Under the pieces are notes generated by a model. The model saw only the letters and a list, made by a program, of their open reading frames with translations, was not told the DNA's origin and did not search any database. From contig NZ_SMKX01000081.1 of the NCBI RefSeq assembly GCF_004349055.1, positions 1 through 37,550 on the forward strand: a DNA stretch of 37,550 nt, given 5' to 3'. Positions 1 to 6,659 of the stretch are shown piece by piece. The stretch's first letter is position 1; every line of letters begins with the position of its first letter. This stretch comes from Kribbella antibiotica. Its GTDB lineage: Bacteria > Actinomycetota > Actinomycetes > Propionibacteriales > Kribbellaceae. The translations under genes were made by a program, and so were the position numbers.

Positions 1-548
1 GGACCGGGGAGGGCGGTGATGAGGGTGCCTAGGAGGGTTCGGGCTGCCGCGGTGATGGAGGTGGGCTGGAGGTCGAAGCGGAGGGGGTCTGCGGCGCCCA
101 GCGCGGCCACGGCGACGCGGAGCTGATCGGTACGGCGTGCTGTGGGCGGGAGGACGGCTATGGCGGCTCGGGCCAGGTCTACCGAGGGGTCGTGGACGGG
201 GAACGGCGGTTGGTCGGTGAGCTCGCCGGTCCAGAGGAGGTGAGCGACCGACTCAAGTGTCCGCGTCGTGGCTAGGTCGGGGACGGAGCGGCCGCGGTAG
301 TAGAGCTCGTCGCCGGTCTGGAGCGTCAGCGCAGACTCTGTCTCCTCCACTGCGCCGGAGTGGTCCACTGATCGGCTCGCCACGCGTTCGACATCAGCTG
401 CGGCGAACAGGCTGCCGCGCTGGCCGCGTGCTCGCACGCTGGTCAGTAGACCGCGACTCACGTAGGCGTAGACCGTCTCCGGTTTTACCCGGAGCCGCCG
501 CGCCACCTGGGCCGTCGTCAGGTAATCCTCGTCACCTTGTCCTGTCAT
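1..548 (-). CDS. Citrate-synthase-family protein with N-terminal helix-turn-helix (partial, 3' end outside window)
   Basis: The reading frame runs from an ATG at 548 off the left edge of the window. A GGAG box five bases upstream supports this start. The first ~50 residues form a MerR/excisionase-like DNA-binding fold (LTTAQVARRLRVKPETVYAY, then SRGLLTS). The following residues resemble the N-terminal small domain of citrate synthases (GDELYYRGRSVPDLA, VAHLLWTGELTD), as in known actinobacterial citrate-synthase-like proteins fused to a helix-turn-helix. Catalytic motifs lie beyond the window, so activity cannot be judged. It diverges from a second citrate-synthase-like gene across a 73-bp gap holding a perfect palindrome, which suggests the fused domain may bind there. 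That binding is inference. Confidence 0.8.
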   Translation of the reverse strand, partial: MTGQGDEDYLTTAQVARRLRVKPETVYAYVSRGLLTSVRARGQRGSLFAAADVERVASRSVDHSGAVEETESALTLQTGDELYYRGRSVPDLATTRTLESVAHLLWTGELTDQPPFPVHDPSVDLARAAIAVLPPTARRTDQLRVAVAALGAADPLRFDLQPTSITAAARTLLGTLITALPG

Positions 549-568
549 CCCCGCTCCATCATGCACTC

Positions 569-587
569 ATGTTGACTGGATCAACAT
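569..587. promoter_or_regulatory. 19-bp perfect inverted repeat between divergent citrate synthase genes
   Basis: ATGTTGA-CTGGA-TCAACAT has 7-bp arms and a 5-bp spacer. It sits 21 bp upstream of the minus-strand ATG (548) and 35 bp upstream of the plus-strand ATG (622), where it could control both genes. A TTGACA hexamer at 587-592 overlaps its right edge and could be a promoter element, although no well-spaced -10 was found. The helix-turn-helix of the adjacent citrate-synthase fusion is the obvious candidate ligand (inference). Confidence 0.55.
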
Positions 588-621
588 TGACAATACTTGA
601 TTGCCTATCAACCCTGAAGTC

Positions 622-1776
622 ATGTCAACGACGATCAATGTTCCGCCCGGGCTCCGCAATGTCGTCGTCACCGAGACGACCCTCGGCGATGTCCGTGGTG
701 ACGAAGGCTTCTACCACTACCGCCAGTACTCGGCGATCGAGCTGGCCCGGTCGAAAAGCCTGGAGGACGTCTGGTTCCTGCTCTTCGAGGGCCGATTGCC
801 CACCGAAGCCGAGCGCAACCAGTTCATCGCCGACCTGGCGCCGCTGCGGGTCCTGCCGGATGAAGTCCGGGCAGTGCTCCCCGCCATCGCCGCCGCCGGG
901 CCTACATTCAACCCCCTGGCCGGCCTCCGAACGGCCCTTTCCCTCTTGGCGGCCACCAAGAATCTTCCGCCGCTGTGGGACGCGGACCCAGCGAGACGAA
1001 AAGCCGACGCGATGCTGGTCTGCGCGGTCACCCCGACCATCCTCGCCGCGCTCTACCGTCTCCGCGAAGGTCAGCAGCCGCTCGGTCCTCGCGGCGACCT
1101 GACCGCCGCCGCCAACTGGCTGTACCTGGTCACCGGCAAGGTGCCGACTGCAGTCGAAGCGACCGCCATTGAGCATTACTTGATCGCCACCGTCGATCAT
1201 GGATTCAACGCGTCAACATTTACGGCTCGCGTCATCACCTCGACCGGCGCCGACCTGGTGGCGGCCGTCGCCGGAGCGATCGGCGCCTTCTCCGGCCCAC
1301 TGCACGGCGGCGCCCCCGACCGTGCCCTGGCCAGCCTCGACGAGATCGGTACGCCGGACCGCATCGACGACTGGGTTCGCGCCAAGGTCGAGGCCGGCGA
1401 CCGCATCATGGGCTTCGGGCACGCCGTCTACCGCACCGACGATCCCCGCTCACTCATGCTGCGCGACATCGCCCGCGGGCCGCTCAGCCAAGGTCCGGGC
1501 GGCGACTTGGTCGACTTCGCAACGACAGTCGAGCAGCGCATCGTCGACGTACTGGCCGAGCTCAAGCCCGGCCGCAACCTGTACGCCAATGTCGAGTTCT
1601 ATGCAGGTGTCGTGATGGAGCTCTGCGGTCTCCCGCGCGCCATGTTCACGCCGACGTTCGCCGTCAGCCGGGTCATCGGCTGGTCGGCGAACATCCTCGA
1701 ACAGGCCGCCGACCCGAAGATCATCCGCCCGAGTGCGCAGTACGTCGGCCCGCCGCCGCCTGCTCGCGTCGAGTGA
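622..1776 (+). CDS. Citrate synthase / 2-methylcitrate synthase family protein
   Basis: A citrate-synthase-fold enzyme of about 384 residues, expected to condense oxaloacetate with acetyl-CoA or propionyl-CoA in the cytoplasm. Visible motifs are GFNASTFTARVITSTGADL, GPLHGGAPDRA (first active-site His), GFGHAVYRTDDPRS (second His) and NVEFYAGVVMELCGLPR. The last motif normally reads NVDFYSG in classical enzymes, with Asp as the catalytic base; here Glu takes that place, as in a subgroup of actinobacterial paralogues. The ATG at 622 was chosen because its product begins with a typical N-terminus; a TTG at 601 in frame would add seven residues, and neither has a strong ribosome site. Its 3' end overlaps the convergent monooxygenase gene by 56 bp. 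Substrate preference is not readable from sequence. Confidence 0.85.
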   Translation: MSTTINVPPGLRNVVVTETTLGDVRGDEGFYHYRQYSAIELARSKSLEDVWFLLFEGRLPTEAERNQFIADLAPLRVLPDEVRAVLPAIAAAGPTFNPLAGLRTALSLLAATKNLPPLWDADPARRKADAMLVCAVTPTILAALYRLREGQQPLGPRGDLTAAANWLYLVTGKVPTAVEATAIEHYLIATVDHGFNASTFTARVITSTGADLVAAVAGAIGAFSGPLHGGAPDRALASLDEIGTPDRIDDWVRAKVEAGDRIMGFGHAVYRTDDPRSLMLRDIARGPLSQGPGGDLVDFATTVEQRIVDVLAELKPGRNLYANVEFYAGVVMELCGLPRAMFTPTFAVSRVIGWSANILEQAADPKIIRPSAQYVGPPPPARVE

Positions 1777-3199
1777 ACTTCAGTACGCCGTCCTCGATCG
1801 AACCGAACCGGAAGGTGAACAGGTCGCGGGGGTAGTTCTGCCGCAACCGCCAGGGACCGTTCGGGCCCTGGCGGGGCAGGATGGCGGCGGCTCGCTGGAT
1901 GTACCCCGAGGAGAGGTCGACCACGGGCCGGCGCGGAGCGTCGTACTCGGCGGGTTCGATCTCGGGCAGGCAGATGTCGGTGCCGGTCGCGCGCAGGTGA
2001 TTGAGCAGGCGGGCGACGAACTGCGAGCTCAGGTCGGAGCGCAGGGTCCACGAGTTGTTGGTGTAGCCGACGCACCAGGCCAGGTTCGGTACGCCGCTCA
2101 GCATCATCCCCTTGTAGACAAAGGTCTCGCTGACGGGGACCGGCCGGCCGTCGACGGTCAGCTCAATCTTGCCCAGGGCAACCATTCGCAGCCCGGTCGC
2201 CGTCACCACGATGTCGGCTTCCAGTTCCTCGCCGGACTTCAGCAGCAGCCCGGTCGGCGTGAACCGCGAGATCTCGTCGGTGACCACCGAAGCGGTCCCG
2301 TTGCGCAGCGCCCGGAACAGGTCGGAGTCCGGCACGAGACAAAGCCGCTGGTCCCACGGCTTGTACTTCGGGATGAAGTGCGGGTCGGCGGGGATCGAGT
2401 CGGGCAACTGCTTGGCGGCCATCCGGTTGAGCAGCCAGGCGGCATGGGAGGGGAACTTGCGGAACGCGTTGTAGGTCAGCGTGCTTGTCACGATGTTCTT
2501 CGTCCGGACCACGCGATGTGCGAGCTTCTCCGGCAGTACTCCACGGAGGCGATCGGCGAACGCGTCGGCAGCGGGCCGGGAGGCGATATAGCTCGGCGTG
2601 CGCTGGAGCATCGTTACGTGCTCCGCCGTACCGGCCATTGCGGGGACGAGCGTGACGGCGGTCGCGCCGCTGCCCACGATCACGACGCGCTTACCTGCGT
2701 AATCCAGATCCTCAGGCCAGTGCTGCGGATGGATCACCGTGCCCCCGAACGACTCCTTGCCCGGGAAGTCGACGACGTACCCCTGGTCGTAGTCGTAGTA
2801 CCCGCTGCAGGTGTAGATGAAGGAGCACGTGTACGACGAGTCGTTCGTCTCGACCGTCCATTGCGCGGTCTCGGATGACCAGGAAGCGCGCAGCACCTTC
2901 TGCCCGAACCGGATGTGCTTGTCGATCCCGTACGTCGATGCTGTCTCGTTCACGTACTCGCGGATATCGGTGCCGTCCGCGATCGCCTTGCCCGCCCACG
3001 AATGGAACGGGAAGCCGAGGGTGAACATGTCCGAGTCCGACCGGATCCCCGGGTAGCGGAACAGGTCCCACGTCCCGCCGATCGCGTCCCGGGCCTCGAG
3101 GATCGCGTACGACCGGTCCGGGCTCTGGGTCTGCAGCCGGTAGCCCGCGCCGATCCCGGACAGGCCGGCGCCGACGATCAGGACGTCGAAGTGCTCCAT
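1721..3199 (-). CDS. ethA: EthA-like Baeyer-Villiger flavin monooxygenase
   Basis: A 492-residue class B flavoprotein monooxygenase that uses FAD and NADPH to insert oxygen next to ketones or to oxidise sulfur. The N-terminal FAD Rossmann motif is VGAGLSGIGAG (residues 9-19), the Baeyer-Villiger fingerprint FGGTVIHPQHWP is at 151-162, and the NADPH motif VGSGAT is near 175. The segments GGTWDLFRYPGIRSDSDM, CSGYYDYDQGY and NPWDQRLCLVP-like KPWDQRLCLVP closely match mycobacterial EthA (ethionamide activator). The start at 3199 was chosen because AGGAGGA lies just upstream; a longer frame would run through the operator. No EthR-type regulator is adjacent. The physiological substrate is unknown. 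Confidence 0.88.
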   Translation of the reverse strand: MEHFDVLIVGAGLSGIGAGYRLQTQSPDRSYAILEARDAIGGTWDLFRYPGIRSDSDMFTLGFPFHSWAGKAIADGTDIREYVNETASTYGIDKHIRFGQKVLRASWSSETAQWTVETNDSSYTCSFIYTCSGYYDYDQGYVVDFPGKESFGGTVIHPQHWPEDLDYAGKRVVIVGSGATAVTLVPAMAGTAEHVTMLQRTPSYIASRPAADAFADRLRGVLPEKLAHRVVRTKNIVTSTLTYNAFRKFPSHAAWLLNRMAAKQLPDSIPADPHFIPKYKPWDQRLCLVPDSDLFRALRNGTASVVTDEISRFTPTGLLLKSGEELEADIVVTATGLRMVALGKIELTVDGRPVPVSETFVYKGMMLSGVPNLAWCVGYTNNSWTLRSDLSSQFVARLLNHLRATGTDICLPEIEPAEYDAPRRPVVDLSSGYIQRAAAILPRQGPNGPWRLRQNYPRDLFTFRFGSIEDGVLKFTRREQAAAGRRTAHSGG

Positions 3200-3223
3200 A
3201 CGTTCCTCCTGGGGCGGAAGGCT

Positions 3224-3243
3224 TGTTGAGTGACTACTCAACA
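3224..3243. promoter_or_regulatory. 20-bp perfect palindrome upstream of the EthA-like gene
   Basis: TGTTGAGT-GACT-ACTCAACA has 8-bp arms and a 4-bp spacer, 25 bp upstream of the monooxygenase ATG at 3199. The shape suits a dimeric TetR- or GntR-type repressor. No such regulator gene is beside it in this window, so the protein that binds it is unknown. Confidence 0.55.
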
Positions 3244-3270
3244 GTAGCGCGAAAACTGCCGAAACGGTGT

Positions 3271-3294
3271 TGTCGATTCCGTTCTGCGCCGATC
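3271..3294 (+). promoter_or_regulatory. Candidate ECF42-type promoter of the DGPF-sigma operon
   Basis: TGTCGA (3271-3276) is followed after 13 bases by CGATC (3290-3294), 46 bp upstream of the ATG at 3341. From memory, ECF42 sigma factors recognise TGTCGA at -35 and a CGA/TC element at -10, so this would be an autoregulated promoter. The spacing has not been checked against characterised examples. Confidence 0.4.
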
Positions 3295-3340
3295 GTCAGC
3301 AAGATGACCAGTAGCAAGCCCGACATCAAGGGAGCCCGAG

Positions 3341-3712
3341 ATGGCGCAGTACATGTTCCTCCTCTTCGACAGCGAGGAGTGGTACGACAACATCACCGCA
3401 GAGGAGTGGCAGTCGACGATGAAGCTGCACACCGCCTTCGCGGAGGCGGTTGAAGCAGCCGGCGCAGCAATCGTCGGCGGCGCGGCGCTGGAGCGGTCCA
3501 CCACGGCGAGCACCGTGAAGCAGTGCGAGGGGGCGGAGCCGCTGGTGACCGACGGCCCGTTCATCGAGACCAAAGAGGCCCTCGGCGGCTTCTATCTCGT
3601 CGAGGCTCGTGATCTGGACCAGGCGCTGGAGCTGGCCAAGCTCTGCCCGTCCGGCAACATCGAGGTCCGTCCCGTGATGGACACCTCCGAAGAAGCCGCA
3701 CCACAAGCCTGA
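3341..3712 (+). CDS. YCII/DGPF-domain protein
   Basis: A 123-residue protein of the YCII-related (DGPF) family, recognised by TDGPFIETKEALGGFYLVE at residues 67-85 and a start of the form MAQYMFLLFDSEEW. A GGGAG box seven bases upstream supports the ATG. The family has a ferredoxin-like alpha/beta fold and no firmly established reaction. Its stop codon overlaps the start of the following ECF sigma gene (TGATG), and pairing with a C-terminally extended ECF factor is the conserved context of the ECF42 group. It may therefore be a target or partner of that sigma factor; which of the two is not visible here. Confidence 0.9.
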   Translation: MAQYMFLLFDSEEWYDNITAEEWQSTMKLHTAFAEAVEAAGAAIVGGAALERSTTASTVKQCEGAEPLVTDGPFIETKEALGGFYLVEARDLDQALELAKLCPSGNIEVRPVMDTSEEAAPQA

Positions 3713-4986
3713 TGTACGACGCCGTGCAGCGACCGTCCGGGGGAGCAGACCCCCGGGCGGTCGCTGCTGCGGTTGACCGGGCGCATCGGGAGAGTTGGTC
3801 GACCGTGCTCGCGTCGGTCGTGCGGCTGACTCGCGACCTGGACCTCGCCGAGGACTGCACGCAGGACGCCTTCGTTCAGGCGTTGCGAACCTGGCCGGAC
3901 GAGATCCCGGCCAACCCCGGCGGCTGGCTGACCACGGTCGCGCGGCGGCTGGCCCTCGACCGCCTGCGACGCGAGACCACGCTCCGGCGGAAACTGCCGC
4001 TGCTCATCGAGGAGCCGGGCGAGGTTGAGCAGCCCACCGACCCGCTCCGGCTCGTGTTCACCTGCTGCCACCCGGCGCTGGCGCAGGAATCCCAGGTTGC
4101 GCTGACCCTCCGCCTGATCTGCGGTCTGACCACTCGCGAGGTAGCCGCCGGCTTGCTGATCAGCGAGCCGACCGCCGCCGCACGCATCACCCGCGCCAAG
4201 AAGAAGATCGCGGCGGCGGGAATCCCGTACCGGATCCCGGCCGACAATGAGCTGCCGACGCGGCTGGACGCCGTACTGACTGTGGTTCACCTGGTCTACA
4301 CGGCAGGCCATGTCGCCGCCGGTCCCGAGTTGACCCGCTCCGATCTGACCAGCCGCGCGGTCGAACTAGCGCGGCTCCTTGTCCGCCTCATGCCGACCGA
4401 GACCGAGCCTGAGGCGCTGCTCGCGCTGCTCCTGATGACCGAGGCCCGCGGCGATGCCCGCCTGAGCGCCGACGGCGAACTGGTCCTCCTCGCCGACCAA
4501 GACCGCTCCCGCTGGGACGTGAAAATGCTGGCCGAAGGGGTCTCGCGGGCAACCTCGGCGCTGTTGCGCGGCCACGGCCGGTTCGCCCTACAGGCCGCCG
4601 TGGCCGGCTTGCACGTAACCGCACCGTCGTGGGAACGAACCGACTGGCGGCAGGTCGTCCGCATGTACGACGCCATGATGGTCAGCTGGCCGACCCCGAT
4701 CGTCGCCCTCAACCGGGCAGCCGCCCACAGCCTGGTCCCCGGCGCGGACCTGATCGAGGTCCTCGCCGAACTAGATGCCCTAAGCAACGAGCCCGCCCTC
4801 CGCGAGTACGCCTACCTCCCCGCCACCCGCGCCGACGTACTGGCCCGCCTAGGCCGCTCAGCCGAAGCCGCCGCAGCCTACGAACAAGCCATGCCCCTGA
4901 CCGCCAACGAAGCCGAATGCCGCTTCCTCGCCCGGCGGCGCCGAGCCCTTGAGCGCGGGTCAGTCACGGATCCGGCCGGAAAATGA
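3712..4986 (+). CDS. ECF42-like RNA polymerase sigma factor with C-terminal helical extension
   Basis: A 424-residue extracytoplasmic-function sigma factor, more than twice the usual length. Region 2 spans about residues 20-95 (DLDLAEDCTQDAFVQALRTW, GGWLTTVARRLALDRLR). Region 4 spans about 125-180 (LTLRLICGLTTREVAAGLL, ITRAKKKIA). The remaining ~240 residues are Ala/Leu-rich and helical (TAGHVAAGPELTRSDLTSRA, PIVALNRAAAH), matching the TPR-like C-terminal domain of ECF42 factors. It has no anti-sigma gene beside it; in this group the C-terminal domain is thought to regulate activity. It starts inside the stop of the DGPF gene, so translation is coupled. An APH-like kinase gene begins 3 bp downstream. 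Confidence 0.9.
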   Translation: MYDAVQRPSGGADPRAVAAAVDRAHRESWSTVLASVVRLTRDLDLAEDCTQDAFVQALRTWPDEIPANPGGWLTTVARRLALDRLRRETTLRRKLPLLIEEPGEVEQPTDPLRLVFTCCHPALAQESQVALTLRLICGLTTREVAAGLLISEPTAAARITRAKKKIAAAGIPYRIPADNELPTRLDAVLTVVHLVYTAGHVAAGPELTRSDLTSRAVELARLLVRLMPTETEPEALLALLLMTEARGDARLSADGELVLLADQDRSRWDVKMLAEGVSRATSALLRGHGRFALQAAVAGLHVTAPSWERTDWRQVVRMYDAMMVSWPTPIVALNRAAAHSLVPGADLIEVLAELDALSNEPALREYAYLPATRADVLARLGRSAEAAAAYEQAMPLTANEAECRFLARRRRALERGSVTDPAGK

Positions 4987-4989
4987 CTG

Positions 4990-5781
4990 ATGGGTGCTCA
5001 AGGGTGGGTCCGCAAGGAATGGTTCGAGCGGCGTCCCGACGACGTCCGGTTGATGCAAGCCTTCCTCGACGAGATCCCCGAGCTGCCGGTCCGGACACCG
5101 CGAATCCGGGAGATCGGGGCCGCTGGCAGCGGCTTGGCCGTCAGCATCGAGGACAAGCTCACCGGTACGCCGCTCCCATCGGCCGACGTTGCCGAGAACG
5201 ACGCCTTGGATGCCTTCGTCGCCGTGGTGGAAGCACTCGGTACGACGACCGCCGGGCCGGCGAGCAAGGCGTTGTTCGTGCTGAACGAACCGTTCTGGCT
5301 TCCCGGACTCTCCTGGGGCGAATCGTTCGCCGCTCTGGTCCGGCGTCGCGCCGAGGCGTCGTACCGGCATTTCGAGCGTGATGTCACGGACTTTCCGGCG
5401 CTGCTCGACAGCGTCACCCGGCGGCTGGCGTCCATCGAGCTGGAGAAGCTGAGCATCGTCCACGGTGACGTCTGCCCGCCGAACCTGCTGATGGACGGTC
5501 CGCGCCCGGCCGCCCTGCTCGACTGGGGTTTCTACTCGATGGCAGGCGACAACACCCTCGATGCCGCGCTCGCCGCCGGGTTCTTCGACATGTACGGCCC
5601 CGACGCGCGACGGCTGGACACCTTGCTGCTCAAGCGGTTCGAGGCGCTCGGCCACGACCGCGAGCGGATGTACCTCTACCGCCAGGCCTACGCGATCACC
5701 ACCGCCACGATCTACGACGCCGAAGCCGGCGACGGCCACTATGCGTGGTGCGTTGCCGACCTCAACCGCTTGCCTAGGTGA
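4990..5781 (+). CDS. Aminoglycoside phosphotransferase (APH)-family kinase
   Basis: A 263-residue protein with the APH/choline-kinase C-terminal motifs: the catalytic loop IVHGDVCPPNLLMDG and the metal-binding LLDWGFYSMAGD. The N-terminal lobe is poorly conserved. It would transfer phosphate from ATP to a small hydroxyl- or amino-bearing molecule; the substrate cannot be read from sequence and resistance should not be assumed. The ATG lies 3 bp after the stop of the ECF sigma gene, so it probably belongs to that operon. Its last 8 bp overlap the end of the convergent GNAT-NUDIX gene. Confidence 0.75.
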   Translation: MGAQGWVRKEWFERRPDDVRLMQAFLDEIPELPVRTPRIREIGAAGSGLAVSIEDKLTGTPLPSADVAENDALDAFVAVVEALGTTTAGPASKALFVLNEPFWLPGLSWGESFAALVRRRAEASYRHFERDVTDFPALLDSVTRRLASIELEKLSIVHGDVCPPNLLMDGPRPAALLDWGFYSMAGDNTLDAALAAGFFDMYGPDARRLDTLLLKRFEALGHDRERMYLYRQAYAITTATIYDAEAGDGHYAWCVADLNRLPR

Positions 5782-6649
5782 TCGGCGAGCCGTTGCTGAG
5801 GTTGTGAAGCTGGTCCGGCTTGGCGAGGACCAGCGGGAGGCGGCGGGCGTTCAGTGGCGAGACCAGGCCGGCGAGGGCGTCAGGGGAGTGCCAGGCGAGG
5901 GTGAGGATCTCGTGGCCGTCGGGGTGCAGGGTTTCGAGGAGCGACGGGTCGTGGACGCCGCCGTCGTACAGGATTTCTACGGCGTCGCCCCAGCCTTCCC
6001 AGCGGGGGAGCCAGTCGATGGCCAGGACGCCGAGGAGGGGGAGGGCGGTGCCCAGCTCCTCTTCCATCTCGCGGGAGGCGCCGGTGGCGGGGTCCTCATC
6101 GGGCTCGACGACGCCGCCGGGGAGTTCGAGGTCTTGTTTGTAGCTGACCTGGCAGAGCAGGACGCGGCCGGAGGTGTCCCGTACGACGACGTGCGCGATC
6201 ACGCGCTTTTTCGGCAGCGTGGAGTCCATCAGGGTGGTCCAGCCGAGGACCGAGTCGGGGCGCGGGTCGTCGCTGCGCATGCCGTAGACGATCACGTCGC
6301 GGCGCTCACCCTCGACGAGGGCCGCGCCGCGCAGGACGCCCTCGCGGCGGAAGCCGGCGCGGATCGCGACCCGCATGGACGACTGCAGTGCGGGATCCAC
6401 CTCGATCTGCAAGCGGTCGAAACCGAGCTCCTTGAAGGCATACTCGGACACCAATCGGACGCTTGGCGTCGCGACTCCGATACCGCCGTCCAGCGCCCAC
6501 ACGACCAGGCCGGCGCCGGGCGAGGTCCGCCGTACCTCCACTGTGCCGAGCGGGCTTCCGTTCTCGACTTCGAAGGTCACCACCTGCTGGTCCTGTGCAG
6601 ACAGGTGCAGCGTCAGGTCACCATCGGTCAGCGGTTGTACGGCGGTCAC
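5774..6649 (-). CDS. GNAT-like acetyltransferase / NUDIX hydrolase fusion
   Basis: About 291 residues from a GTG at 6649. Residues 1-125 look like a GNAT domain, with the typical C-terminal half (LVSEYAFKELGFDRLQIEVD, then SMRVAIRAGFRREGVLRG). Residues ~145-285 are a NUDIX domain with a complete box in the segment GGVVEPDEDPATGASREMEE followed by ELG. GNAT would use acetyl-CoA; NUDIX would hydrolyse a nucleoside diphosphate derivative. The GTG is 10 bp after the glgB stop, so it is likely the last gene of that operon. The frame extends further upstream inside glgB, but that part has no family resemblance. Whether the GNAT half binds acetyl-CoA is unclear because its N-terminal strands are short. 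Confidence 0.75.
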   Translation of the reverse strand: MTAVQPLTDGDLTLHLSAQDQQVVTFEVENGSPLGTVEVRRTSPGAGLVVWALDGGIGVATPSVRLVSEYAFKELGFDRLQIEVDPALQSSMRVAIRAGFRREGVLRGAALVEGERRDVIVYGMRSDDPRPDSVLGWTTLMDSTLPKKRVIAHVVVRDTSGRVLLCQVSYKQDLELPGGVVEPDEDPATGASREMEEELGTALPLLGVLAIDWLPRWEGWGDAVEILYDGGVHDPSLLETLHPDGHEILTLAWHSPDALAGLVSPLNARRLPLVLAKPDQLHNLSNGSPIT

Positions 6650-6659
6650 TCCACGAACG

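Noticed and set aside
4990..5781. An aminoglycoside resistance gene
   Set aside because: Only the generic APH-fold motifs are visible and the substrate-binding regions match no known resistance enzyme; the family is broad.
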